DNA from: Enchytraeus crypticus
Lineage: Eukaryota > Annelida > Clitellata > Enchytraeida > Enchytraeidae
Direction: 5' to 3'
Length of the DNA: 64,000 bases
NCBI GenBank assembly: GCA_905160935.1
Contig: CAJHZI010000532.1
Span: 987,501-1,051,500 of the forward strand
In this document: piece by piece, positions 29,603-42,463 of the stretch
How positions within the stretch are numbered: position 1 is the first letter of the stretch
Layout of the letters: every line of letters begins with the position of its first letter
Position numbers and translations under genes: made by a program
Notes under the pieces: model-generated
The model's input: only the letters and a program-made list of their open reading frames with translations
Database searches by the model: none
Told to the model about the DNA's origin: nothing

Positions 29603-30324
29603 ATTCACAAAAAAACGAATAACATGAATTTGAATAACATGTGCTTAAGAGAAAAGAATATAATAAAGCTTACAAGTAGGCCACTTGCTTTCACTCGATA
29701 TAGGAAAAAGTTAACTAAATGCATTCTTACTAACCATTACCGTTGTAGTTGTGAAGAAATCGATCGAAATGAAAAGAAAACAAAAGAGGAAGATCCCTCT
29801 TTTAACAATCATAGAAATTAATTAAACGATTAGAAAAGTATAAGCCATTATGTACAACTCTGAGTTAACAGGTCTTAACTAACTATTCTCTTTCTATCTA
29901 CTGACTAATCATAACTTTTAAGCTCTCTAGATCGATCGCTTGGTCGATTGCTCTGAAATATTTCACACCTAAATCAATATGTATACAAACAGCGTAGCGT
30001 GAGATTTTATGACAATGAATAAAGGCATTCCTTTCTTTGACTAGTAAGATGCGTAGGGCGAGCACACATGAAAGAATGCAATCAAGTGCTGTCATTTGAA
30101 ATACGATATTCTTTAAAGTTTTGAGCAAATGAATTCGTAGTTTAGAGAATTTAGGCGAAGTCATGGAATCAACTAGCCTACGCCTATATATCATGAATTT
30201 CTAGGCATGACGCCAAGCCAATGTCGATTGAATATATGTAAACAAGGAAAGAGATATGAATGATTCTCCTGAATTCTATATTCTATGCATATAGAACAAC
30301 TTCTGATCCTTCTATCTCTTTATA

Positions 30325-30590
30325 ATGTTCTGCCAAGTGTTAGGTCTAAGGTACATATTCATACTCACATGCTGCTTTTATGCTCTATAAAGAACACTCA
30401 ACTCTATCAATCAGCTAATTAATCCCTGCACACATATACACGTATAATGCAGCCTACAGCTTGGGAATAATATTGCTTCTGAAGAGATTTGGTGTTGCCT
30501 TTCTCAAGACTTGCTGAGTCGCCTCTTAAGACACGCGCAGTTTCCGGTTGTTTATTCTTCAATGTTCTAGATACAGCACGGGGAGTGGTG
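30325..30590 (-). repeat. SINE-B copy
   Basis: Inverted diverged copy starting at its 3' end (ttctgccaagtgttaggtc) and running to the gagtcgcctcttaag segment. Confidence 0.6.
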
Positions 30591-30894
30591 AGATCCTTCT
30601 TCATTAGGTCTACATAAAATTTAACCCATGAGTTTATAGATGTGATCATGGTTGATAATTTCACGACTATATTTCATTATATTCGAACTGGCTGTGCAAA
30701 AGCCTAGTTTGTTTAAATTGAAATTTGAAGCGAAATCGGATTAAGGTTGTCTGTATCACACTTGAATCTTATGCAGGCAGCGTTCTCTACATATATATCT
30801 TTCTCTTGAATAGAAAGAATTAGAAATTAGAATTAGAATTCGATCTCTCTCTCTGACTGTCTCATTAATTTGCGTATCTCTCTGTCTCTCTCAT

Positions 30895-30932
<38 letters not shown>

Positions 30933-31334
30933 TCTGTCTTTATTTAGTTAGGCCTCAATTTGTCATGCGAATCAGCTAATATAGAATCAAGAACAGATTT
31001 CTGAATTCAGCAGAAATTGATATAATACGTATTGTATCATTTGTTTATTTACAGCAATCAAACTAACTCCTATTATGAAACAAATTTCAAATTTAGACGA
31101 ATTGTGTAATCGGCCTAGGAGGTCATGGCTGGAGGTCCAGATACCGAGTCCTATGGCCAGCTGTGCTCCTGCCTACATTTGGTCAGTGGCCTAGGTCTAC
31201 TGAGATTTGAGTGGAGACTAAGGTATGAACACCGATTTTACAGCTGCCATTCTAGGAAGGTTTTAAATTTCGTTGTTATGAGCAAAGACCAGGTCATAAT
31301 TAAAGGGAATTTTTTAATCCTATGAATCTGTACA

Positions 31335-31462
31335 GCTGCTGTTCAGGTAAGTTTCAGCTCTCGAAAGTGTATTACTGATGGGAGTGCCCAGGATTTGAAC
31401 TCCGCACATACTTATCAGAAGTTGGATAGCTTACCGACAACGCCACTGGTTGGAGCCAATTC
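31335..31462 (-). repeat. SINE-A, diverged
   Basis: Inverted copy ending cgccactggttggagcca. Confidence 0.6.
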
Positions 31463-32187
31463 TGCTACAGTAGTTTTCGTTATTTAATTATTCCTACCTG
31501 TCCTTAGTTATTAGTAATCGTTGCCTTTGCAATGATGGCAGTATGAACGAAGAGATTTTATTTGGTGATGTATTGCAGATTAAACATATCTATGGGGACG
31601 GGATTTAGCGCACCTGATTTAGCTACACGTCAATGAATTAAATTAGGCTACGTCGGGCTCTGTTAGTATATGGATGGGCGACCACTGTGGAAGACCGAGT
31701 GCTGACAACGTTGAATGAAAGGTATCTCAAGGGTGTTGAAAGGTTATTCTTAAATCCGCGCCAGCTGCAATCAGTGCAATCACCAATAACCATGTAGAGG
31801 TAAGAATAAATAACGAAACTTTTAAAAACAGAAACCAAGCACGAAAACTCTGTAACAAGTGCGGTTATTATGTATGTGACCATACAAGCAAATAAATGAA
31901 CACATGAGACAATATATGGGATTCATTTCACCCACATGCTATATTTTCATTTTACAGCATGATATTTGCAGCTATTATTATTGGTAACTTTGAAATTTTC
32001 ATTTATTCAAAATATTTCCATTTCAAAGATAGGCAATAAATGGGGTTTTAAACTGCTATACATGTATATAAACTGTAAATGAAAAACTAAAAATGAAAAT
32101 TTATTTTTCATACTAGGGGTATAAAATATTAGACCTAATAAGGCCTAATATGATATACCCCTAGGGGTATATCATATTTTTATAGTA

Positions 32188-32211
<24 letters not shown>

Positions 32212-32218
<7 letters not shown>

Positions 32219-32523
32219 TAGTGATCTGTCCTTAGGATATGAAGTTGTTCCGGTGGCCATTGAAACCATGGGCCCGATGAATCCCGAAGGAGTTGAATTT
32301 ATTAATGGCATAGGCAGACTTATTGCAGAGCAAACCGGCGATAAGCGAGAGACATCTTTTCCTTGGCAAAGGCTTTCCATGACTCTGTAAAGATTTAATG
32401 CAGTCTGCTTCAGCAGTTCTTATAAGCCGATTGATGACCTCAAGTAGCCGGGCGGCGATTCAGCACGCATTGCTCGAATCGTTTTTATCAAACGTCGGGT
32501 TCTTTACACCCCGGGGTAATAGA
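32212..32523 (+). mobile_element. 5'-truncated copy of the 48-51 kb retrotransposon
   Basis: From gtgatctgtccttaggatat to the same 3' terminus, aligning with 51149-51452. Begins right after an (AAT)n run. Reading frame is EVVPVAIETMG-like, then stops. Confidence 0.85.
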
Positions 32524-32529
32524 TTTTTT

Positions 32530-32612
32530 AAATAATAATAATAATAATAAAGGTTTAATGTCTCTTTCCTCATCCAAGTATGATGTCAGGGACGTCCGCA
32601 CAGTGAGGGACA
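32530..32612 (-). repeat. LINE 3'-end hairpin fragment
   Basis: Inverted copy with (AAT)n tail: aaaggtttaatgtctctttc then tgatgtcagggacgtccg. Confidence 0.65.
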
Positions 32613-33225
32613 ATAGGGAAGAAGAGTTTCAGATAAGTAAGAAGACTTGACAAATTGCAGAGTTTTTGAAAGTTAAGAGAGCTATTTTATATTTTATGAG
32701 TAAATATATAATCAGCAACAAATATGCTATGACTACACGAAATACTCCAATAAGAAGAGAGAGAGATATGTTTATTTGATCAAAACACAGCATATGCCAA
32801 ACAAGATAAATACAAGCACACGGAATAGTCAAATAGAATAGAAAGTAGACAATATAAAAGAAAATTTTACAAGGGAAAAAATAACATAAATCAAAAAAAT
32901 TAAGCAGTGACAGAAACAATAGGCCATCAGAGAGAACAGAAAGCGTTCTATCTAGTTGAACACCTATTTATGCAGAGTTAACAAATGAACAGAATCATAT
33001 AATAAAATATTAAAGTAAATTGAAGTAAACTTTTACCATTTAAATAAATTAGAATTAAGTACATTGGACGAACAGCACAAGTAGTGTGTATGTATATTCT
33101 TACCAACTATTTATTAAATAGTTTTTTTTATTTAGTAATGAGTGACGACATAATACATATATTTCGAATTGGAGGTGAAATTTCATTCCAAATAGAATGG
33201 AGGTGAATTTCATTCATAAAAGCGG

Positions 33226-33294
<69 letters not shown>

Positions 33295-33330
33295 AATATA
33301 TATATATGTAAACCGATATATACATGTAGG

Positions 33331-33394
<64 letters not shown>

Positions 33395-33410
33395 AGCCTA
33401 CATGTATATA
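33226..33410. repeat. (AT)n with inverted repeat
   Basis: Long AT tracts; atacatgtaggcttatat at 33321 is mirrored as its complement near 33392-33410. Confidence 0.85.
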
Positions 33411-33629
33411 TTATCAGGTAATAAAGACAGATATGAGCAATAAACACTACGTAACGATAAAATATAATAAATAGCTAAGCATAGGTCCTATGTAGGTTCC
33501 AAACTCTATCTTGCGGATGGTGATGTGTAGGACTCTGTGAAGAATCGAGAGAAGTTGTAGAAGAGGGTTGGAGAGATTGTGTCCTCAAATTGACCTCTTA
33601 TAGAGCTCGCAGATGATTTGTATGATCAC

Positions 33630-33785
33630 TCACTCAGTGCACTGCCTACTGGCAGGTCCATGGTATATATCGTCTTCATTCATTCTTCTCTTCCGTTCTC
33701 CTCTTCAGGTCAATATTCGAGTGGATCTTTAAATCATTTATAGCATTCCTTTCATACTCCAGTTCCTTTGATTTGTATGATATTC
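33630..33785 (-). mobile_element. 5'-truncated RTE-like LINE 3' end
   Basis: Minus strand NIDLKRRTEEKNE and YIPWTCQ-stop, then taggcagtgcactgagtgag. Confidence 0.7.
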
Positions 33786-33889
33786 ATTGTTAATTCATTT
33801 AAAGTCTGCATTACGAGTAATTATCATTATGCGTTTAATTTTAGACAGAATAATCACTGGCATCTAATTGGTAGTGTCTAAAATTATTC

Positions 33890-34480
33890 ATCTCCATTCA
33901 ATACGAGATATCTTAAGTTTTCTATCTCCATCCAATACGAGATATCTTAAGTTTTCTATCTCCATCCAATACGAGATATCTTAAGTTTTCTATCTCCATC
34001 CAATACGAGATATCTTAAGTTTTCTATCTCCATCCAATACGAGATATCTTAAGTTTTCTATCTCCATCCAATACGAGATATCTTAAGTTTTCTATCTCCA
34101 TCCAATACGAGATATCTTAAGTTTTCTATCTCCATCCAATACGAGATATCTTAAGTTTTCTATCTCCATCCAATACGAGATATCTTAAGTTTTCTATCTC
34201 CATCCAATACGAGATATCTTAAGTTTTCTATCTCCATCCAATACGAGATATCTTAAGTTTTCTATCTCCATCCAATACGAGATATCTTAAGTTTTCTATC
34301 TCCATCCAATAGGAAATATCTAAAATTATCCATCTCCATCCAATACGAGATATCTTAAGTTTTTTTATCTCCATCCAATAGGAAATATCTACAGTTATTC
34401 ATCTCCATTCAATGTGAAATATCTAGAATTATTCATCTCCATCCCATAGAATATATTAAGACACATCCATCTCAATCCAA
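33890..34480. repeat. 34-bp minisatellite just past receptor stop codon
   Basis: About 12 near-identical 34-bp units (33890-34303) and several degenerate ones up to about 34480. Each contains the palindrome GAGATATCT. It ends about 50 bases from the stop codon, so it should be transcribed as 3' UTR. Confidence 0.9.
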
Positions 34481-34532
34481 TAAGAAATATAGGATATGTC
34501 CAGACTTCTCCATGCATTATCAATATCTACGA

Positions 34533-35008
34533 TTATCGATTTCCATAGTAATCAACGGCCTCATCAATCTCCTCGTTGAATCCGATAGGTTCAGATTTAA
34601 AATGAGAATTATACGCTAACAGAATCATCAAACCGATGTTTAGGAAGAGTACTATGAAGGCCTGTATGAAGAAAATAATCCTCTCCCATATTTCCGCTAC
34701 TTGTTTGTTCACTTCCGTGTAATCTTTCACTGCTCCGTCGACATCGAGTTTATCTTCAACGTCGTTATCTTCTTCCTCATTCGAGAAGGAGGTCGGTGGT
34801 ATTACCTCATTGACTGGCAGAGATCTAAGTTCTCTGGAATATTTCGGAGGATTTTTGCTGCAAGTGACGTATTTGCCGAGAACTGTAAGCGTGGGAGTGG
34901 AAAACCACGAGGGTAATGGTCGATCGTTTAGTTCATAGACTTGTTGCAGCAGTACAGTTAGTAGAAGGGTTGCCGTAGCGTCAACGATATTGGCAAACAC
35001 GTATTTGC
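34533..35008 (-). CDS. Cys-loop receptor terminal exon: M3, cytoplasmic loop, M4
   Basis: 476 nt, acceptor gcacag. [20 protein letters not shown] is M3. A short loop of roughly 85-90 residues with an acidic stretch ([14 protein letters not shown]) follows, then an amphipathic helix with EIWER, M4 ([20 protein letters not shown]) and a short tail to TAA at 34533. Confidence 0.9.
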
Positions 35009-35134
35009 CTGTGCAATGACAGAAAAGATAAACACATATCAAGCTTAGTTAATTGTGGACCTGAAGTCAAAATCAAAACTCTGACACCTAGAACAAGACC
35101 AAGATCAGACATCTCAAGACCAGAGAGCGAGAGC

Positions 35135-35176
<42 letters not shown>

Positions 35177-38100
35177 CATAATAATTTATTTGCAACTGAA
35201 TAAAAATAGACACAGAGCGCATACAACGAGATAGAACACAAATAAAACGACCTTCGGAAAGAGCACAATTGAGCTCTATCTAGCTAACTACCGGAAACAC
35301 GGAAACATAGTAACATAGCAGCATAGGGTCGTAGACGAATTGGACATATCAAACATTCATAATGAAAATAGCATTAAACTGTAAAGAGCAAAACACTGCG
35401 GATTATCTAAGGCCGGAACTAAATATTTGTAGAACTAAAAATGCATTAAAAGTAAAACCGGATTCAAACAATGGGACTAATGTTAGTAGGTAACGCCTGA
35501 ATGATCAGAGGTTCTACTGACTTAAAGACATTGCACAACTGTAAAGATCAATACAAAGACCATGAAAAATCACTTTCAAACCCTCGAGACCAAGACCAAG
35601 AGTATGACCACTCGAGACCAAGACCAAGACCAGACCACTCGAGACCAAGACCAGACCCCTCGAGACCAAGACCAAGACCAGCCCTTCGGGTCCGAGACTA
35701 ACACAACGATCACCGACAGGTCCTAAGACTGCAAGTCTGGTTACCCGCAATACGAGAATTATTTAACTTCCGTTAATTTATAGCAATTTGATTTTCCTGT
35801 AATTCATACTAGAAAATGCTATTGAAATTCAAAACTAACGACCTAAGCGAAGTATAGGTATAATATATGACTGTCAACAGATATTGTAAAAACCTTTTCT
35901 TATTTTATTACAAAATTTAATTAATTAACAAACACTGAATTAATGAAATTCATTTAAGAAATTATTTTGGAATACCTACCGAGTAAAGGGAAGTAGTCAG
36001 ACGACATGGGTGTAATAGATTGTATTGTGAGAAGATCGACGATCAGAGCCATGATGAGTGTTATCTGATAGGTTATCTTCTCTTCACACTCGTGAGGCAT
36101 TAGCAGCACGAGGAATGACAGCAGAGACTTTAAGAAGATCGGTATCAACAGGTTTACTATGTAATACAACGGCTTTCTCCTCAAGTATAAAACTGCTCTG
36201 TACTTCTGGACTCCGTCCAGTTTATAAATCTACGTAGTTGTTAGTTATCTTTGTTTATTTATTTCAACTTTTATATGTTACTTACCTACAATTGACATTC
36301 ATTTCAATCATAAAGCCCATATATTTTTAATACGATTCATTAATTTTTATAGCTAAATTAATCCACGCGGTAAATTGGCGATAAGACGAAAGCACAAAGT
36401 GGCAAAAAGGTCTCGAGACTTAGGCAATTTTAGTATGCGAACTTCTAATGGCGTTCATAGCTTACCATCACGTCTTTTTGCCTTATGCAGTCATAGCTAC
36501 ATTTATAGTTAGCCATTTAACATTTTCTTATTTTATCCTTAGACATTTATAACTATTTGGCCTATTTAATTAGTCTATTATTATTATTTAGTACCTATTT
36601 ATTAGTGTTTAAAATATTTCATATCAACAGCCAATTGACACAAAACTATATTAGTGTTCATCTACTTTTTAGCATACATGTATACTTACTAATGATTTCG
36701 TGCCGGTCAAATTCCACTGAACATTTTCTGTGTAATATTGCCTAATGATATTGGACTCGAATATAGGAAAGAAACTGATGTCGCGATTTTGATAGAACAA
36801 TAGGGATATCTCTAAATAGCAGGCCTGGTTGTCGAATGGGAAATATGTTAAATCAAGTGAACATCGAGTCTTTGTTATACCGGTCACTTTCAGACTCACC
36901 GATCCGAAGCTATCCACGTAAACTTTATACCGTTCCTTGTCCATAATAGCTCCAAATACCTCTTCAGCGCTGCTCATTAAATGTGTATAATAATTCTCTT
37001 TAAATAATTGAACGCCTGGTTAAATACACAATATGAGCATTGAGCTGAGTCGGTAGCTTGTAAGCAAGTTGTTCGACAGCGGTTAGGATCGAGTGCTTTC
37101 TGTCAATGAAATTCTATTCGAACCAGCAGGAAACTGACGTTAAACTTGACGTTTATTTTACTAACATGGTTATAGTTTCTAATGTTGAAGTCCCTGACAT
37201 TGCCTAACGGCGAGGAACCGGACGTTAAATTCATATTGATTGATTGATTGATTTTAATTCCTCATATTTTGTTCCAGACAGTCGATATAGAATAGACGAA
37301 CAGGCGAGACCATGGATCATAGCGTTATCAGCGTGTTTATCTCAGTCCAGACGGCGTAGGAGCATTTTCCAGGTTTGGGGCTTGGTGCATATCATGAGGT
37401 CGTCGTTTTAGAAGTTTAGGACGCTAAATTGCCGAAATGATCTCTGCCGCGGAGCTGTGAAGTCCCCTGGACCTGAGCACTTGTCGGTTGCTCCAGAAAG
37501 AAGTGCTGAAGTGTGCGCGTGGTAAGAGCTGGGGCTGATCAATAATAAGTAGATTTGGTAGCGGCTAAAGCAAGCCACCTCTCACATAATGAGAAGTGGC
37601 TTGCTTGATGCTTTTGATCTCAAACAACATGTATCTTCCCCTACTCAATCCTCTGGTCATCTTCTTGATCTTATAACTCGAAACAACATGTCATTTCTTG
37701 ATCATGGAATCTCTGATCCTTCACTATCAGATCACAGTGCGATTTTCTGTAAATTGCCTGTGACTGTTAATGTACACCCTTCAAGAACACTTAAAACTTA
37801 TAGAAAAAACTCTCTTCTATTCAATTCTATTTTTCGAAGGATTCTATTGAATCCTTCTCTGCTGGTATTGTGTCCTCTTCCTTTTGTATTTTAATCCATC
37901 TTCAACGGTTGCCGAATATTCAGCTCAATTTAGCTCCGTACTTTCTTCCATATTAGACAAACATGCCCCTCTCAAGACCATTCATTGCCGCTCAACCCCT
38001 AGGAAATCATTAATTTCTGTACAAATCCTTTAACAAAAATCTGAACGTTCCCAATTCGGAACTAAGTTCAGAAAGGATCTGAAAAATCCACCTGAACTAA

Positions 38101-41100
38101 GAAATCCAGATATTAAGTCCAAGTACCTCAAGCAAAGAAACTATTAAATAAAATGATTAGTTCTGCTAAGAGCTTGTACTATCAAATTCTAATCTCGCAG
38201 AATCAAAATTGTCCCAAGAAGTTATGGGGAGCACTGGACTCTCTGCTTGATCGCACCATTCCCAAGTCACTCCCCTCTACCACCTCACCATCTTCTCTTG
38301 CTACCTCTTTTCTCAACTTTTTCGATGACAAAATAGCCAAACTCTGTAGCTCTATACCCTCCAACTCAATTGACACCGACAACTCCATTTCTGTAAATAT
38401 GCCTGAACCACCACTACGTTCTAGTTTTGAACCAGCTAAACCGGAAGAAATACGCAATTTAATTCTTCGCTCTACCGACTCATCTTGCTGCCTGGATGTT
38501 CTTCATACACGATTACTGAAATCCTGTATTGATGTTTTAGTTGCTGTTATTACTTAATTATTCAACCTCTCACTCTCAGAAGGTATCTTCCCGACCTCCT
38601 TCAAACAAGCAGTTGTATCTCCTTTGCTAAAAAAAAGCCTTCTCTACCAAAAGATGATCTTTCCAGTTACCGTCCTATTTCCAATCTTAACTTCATCTCT
38701 AAACTTCCAGAAAAGGTAATTTATACCCGTTTATGCACTCATCTTGATTCTTTCCCTTCTCTCTCTCATCATCAATCTGCCTATAGAAAACTCCAATATA
38801 CTGAAACCGCTCTTATTCGTATACATAATGATCTTATCTTGGCCATGAGTAGTAAACAGGTTTCTGCCTGGGTTCTTCTAGATCTCTCTGCTGCCTTTGA
38901 TACAATTGACCATGGCATCCTAATAAATAGGCTTAAATCTTGTTTTGGCATATTTGATTCTGCTTTTTCCCTTCTCATATCATATCTCTCATGTGGCAAA
39001 CAATCAGCTGTTTTTGGTCAAAATCGCTCTTCTGAACTACCCCTCCTACGCGGTGTTCCTCAAGGTTCAGTGTTAGGTCCACTGCTCTTCTCTTTATATA
39101 TCACTCCTCTTAGCTACCTGCTTGCTCAGTCCTCCATAAATTTTCATTTCTATGCATACGACACACAACTACTGTATATGCTTCTGTTTCTAATCATGAT
39201 TCCGATCAGAAACTAGCTCATCTCTCATCCATTCTAGACAAGGTTTATTCCTTGTTTTGTGCTAACCGTCTTGCTGTTGTAATCCTTTCAAAACTGAATA
39301 CCTTTTAATTGGCACTCCTTTGCAAAGAAGTAAAATTACCAATAGCTCTGCTAATTTTCAGAATCTTGCTCTTTCACCTTCTCGATCCGCCAAAAACCTT
39401 GGAGTCATATTTGATGAAAACCTTGACTTTAAATCCCATATCTCTTCTGTTTGTAGCGCTTCTTTCTGTCAGATTCGTCAGATTAGGCAAACACGTCCAT
39501 CCCTTACTAGAAATTCAGCCACTATCCTTGCTAATTCTATAGTTCATTCAAAGCTCGACTACTGCAATTCATTATTACATGGGTTGCCTCCTTCTTCTCT
39601 CAATCGTTTGCAGCACGTCCAAAATTCTCTTGCACGTGTTTTTTGTAAGTCCTCTCGGCTTAAATTTCGCTCTCTTTCTCTACTTCGCAGTCTTCATTGG
39701 CTCCCTGTTAATCAACGCATAAACTAAAAAATATCTCTATTAACTTTCAAAACTCTGCGATTTGACAAGCCTTCTTACTTATCTGAAATTCTTCTTCCCT
39801 ATCGTCCCTCACGTGCACTTCGCTCCACCGATGCCAATCTTCTCTCAGTTCCAAATATTTTCATGGCATTGGGCAGACGTTCATTTCTTACGCAGCACCC
39901 ACAATCTGGAACTCTTTGTCTGCTAATCTTCGCTCTTGTTCTTCTCTTTCAACATTTCTCTAGCAAGCTTAAAATTTACCTTTTCCCACCATAGACATAA
40001 TCAGTCTACCTTGGCAATTTTTTGATCACCGGTCTGGCTTTCGTTCAGGACCTTACTTCTCCTCAGCACATTTCTTTCGCAGATTGGACTGAGTGAATTG
40101 ATCTGTAGTGATGTGTGCGGTTGGGGACGTTCCTGACATCATCCCTGGATGAGGAATCGGACGTTAAACCTTATTATTATTATTATAATGCCATCGGGAA
40201 TGACTTTTAGCGAACTTGAGTGTACAATATGAGCATTATCTGTGCGCTTCGATTTTTGCTAAATTAAAAGGTACTCCTCCTGCCTACCCAAGCCCTTCTT
40301 ATATAGCACTTTGAGAATGCCTATTGACTCTACTTGATCTCCACGTAACCAACTAAATGCTGCTCATATCTCCGTACTGCTAGAATGAAACCAATTACTT
40401 CTATGACGGACTCACCGTTCAAATCAAAATCGCTGGATAATAGAAGGAAGGCTTGGAGTGATTTGAGGACTAGAAATAGGCGGGAGCCTTGCCCTTTCAG
40501 CCAGGAGCTTACATCTATCAGCCAGGAGCCTTGCACTATCAATCAAGAGCTGTATCATTGAGTGAGTTATTTACTTTTTGAGTGATTTACATTACAGACG
40601 ACTCGAGAAAGAGAATTTTGTACGGTTTGGAGACTAATCAGAGAGGTATTTTGGGAGGTAATTCAGCAGAGAGTTATCATTCTAAACCAAGTTTAGAATA
40701 GACAAGCGCATTGGCTAATACAGTGGAGGAATTAATACCAAGAGACTTATGAATTTGACGTAAACACAATTTGACGTATACAGTTATTTTATGACGCTGC
40801 TGTGGGGTGCCGATGAGAAGGTATTTCGTTTTTGAAGCATTGACAACAAGACGATTAGCGCAAACCAGGAGTGAACTAATAATAATATAATGATATAATG
40901 ATACAGTAACAACAACTAAAGTGCTACTGTCATCAATGACAACGTCGAAGAAATCACTCCAAAGATCGATGTAATGAAAGCACTGCTAGTCTAATGCTAC
41001 GTGGGATGTATAATGCGATTACTTGAGAAAAACGAATATGTGTGCGCATTTAATTGATTTTAATATAAGCTAAATAAGCTTCCTTTTAAAAAATATGGAC

Positions 41101-42381
41101 AAGTGAGAGAGTGAAAATTAGACATCCTTGTTAGAGAGAGTTAATAAAATGTTAAGTTATACGAGATTTGTAAAAAAATGCTAAAAGAAAATACATGAAA
41201 AGCTGCAGGCATATGTGCAATTAAATTTTAGCTGTAGATTTGTAGATAGGCCTTCATGTATGAGAGCATTACAAGATTTTATAAGATCAAAGTGAATAAA
41301 GGAAAACACTTTGACTGATAGACAGTAAAGATTGTTTAAAAAATGTCTTAGAAACAATGAAGCTATACCCTGTCATACCCTCCACCCCGGCCCCCCTCCC
41401 CCATAACCACTGCCATTATTAACATATTTACACATCGAAATTGGCTTTGAAACAATGAAACTATACCCTGTCATATCATTCACCCCGGGCCCCCCTAACC
41501 ACTGCCATTATTAACATATTTACACATCGAAATTGCCTTAGAAACAATGAAACTATAGTTTAAAATTTTTTTATCGGCGGACCTAAGGTGGGGCCCGGGC
41601 CCCCTGGGCGCCCCCCTGGATCCGCCACTGTGAATGATCTCACTGGATTATATCTTCTCGAAACCCACTGCTTGCCCATATTATTTGTTGCTACTGTTAG
41701 TATTGATCTGAGAAAAGACCAGATTCATGACTTAAACGTAGCTTGGAATAATGCTTTAGATTAATCTTTCATTATAATAGCCGGGAGTCTGTTAAACCTA
41801 TTATGGCAGGTCTAGGAAAATTAGGTTTCAGACATATTGGGGTAAAGTTAGTAACGAACTTTTAAAGAAAGAATTGCATGCTACCCAGTAACGGTGTACT
41901 TAAACATATTACAATTAGGTATAGTATCGCTAACTTTGACAAGCTGTACAAGACATTTAATTTGCCTTTCAGTACTGGATTATGTTATCAAATAATATAT
42001 CTTTCTAATTATCTTATTATTATTATTATTATTATTATTACTTATTATATCTTAATAATTAATATATCTAACTATGCACTTTTTATATAAGTCCTTTTCA
42101 AGTCGGAGTGGCTATTTTTTCAATTATATGCTGATTTGCCTATTCTTATATGCAATGTTGACTTTTAATTGACCATTAATATTATTTGATTTTTGTTTTG
42201 TTTGTTGGCCTATGCTCAATAATAGAAATGTATGAAGTGAGTATTTCGATCCAATTAGGCTAACTCTAACTCTAATTGTGTAACTGTTGGTGGTTTATGT
42301 TTGATATTACTTTTATGTTTATGCTGTTTGATTTGTTTACTGCTGTTTTTGTTCTTGTCAAATGTTGACTTATAAAGAAGT

Positions 42382-42463
<82 letters not shown>

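Larger units (their letters stand above)
29820..32200. other. Intergenic
   Basis: Besides the SINE copies listed and a CT tract at 30845-30930, no gene or repeat is recognised. Confidence 0.5.

Noticed and set aside
33480-33620. Possible exon (minus strand, NPLLQLLSILHRVLHITIRK)
   Set aside because: No convincing splice sites or family match.
33890-34480. CRISPR-like regular array
   Set aside because: Tandem minisatellite without spacers.
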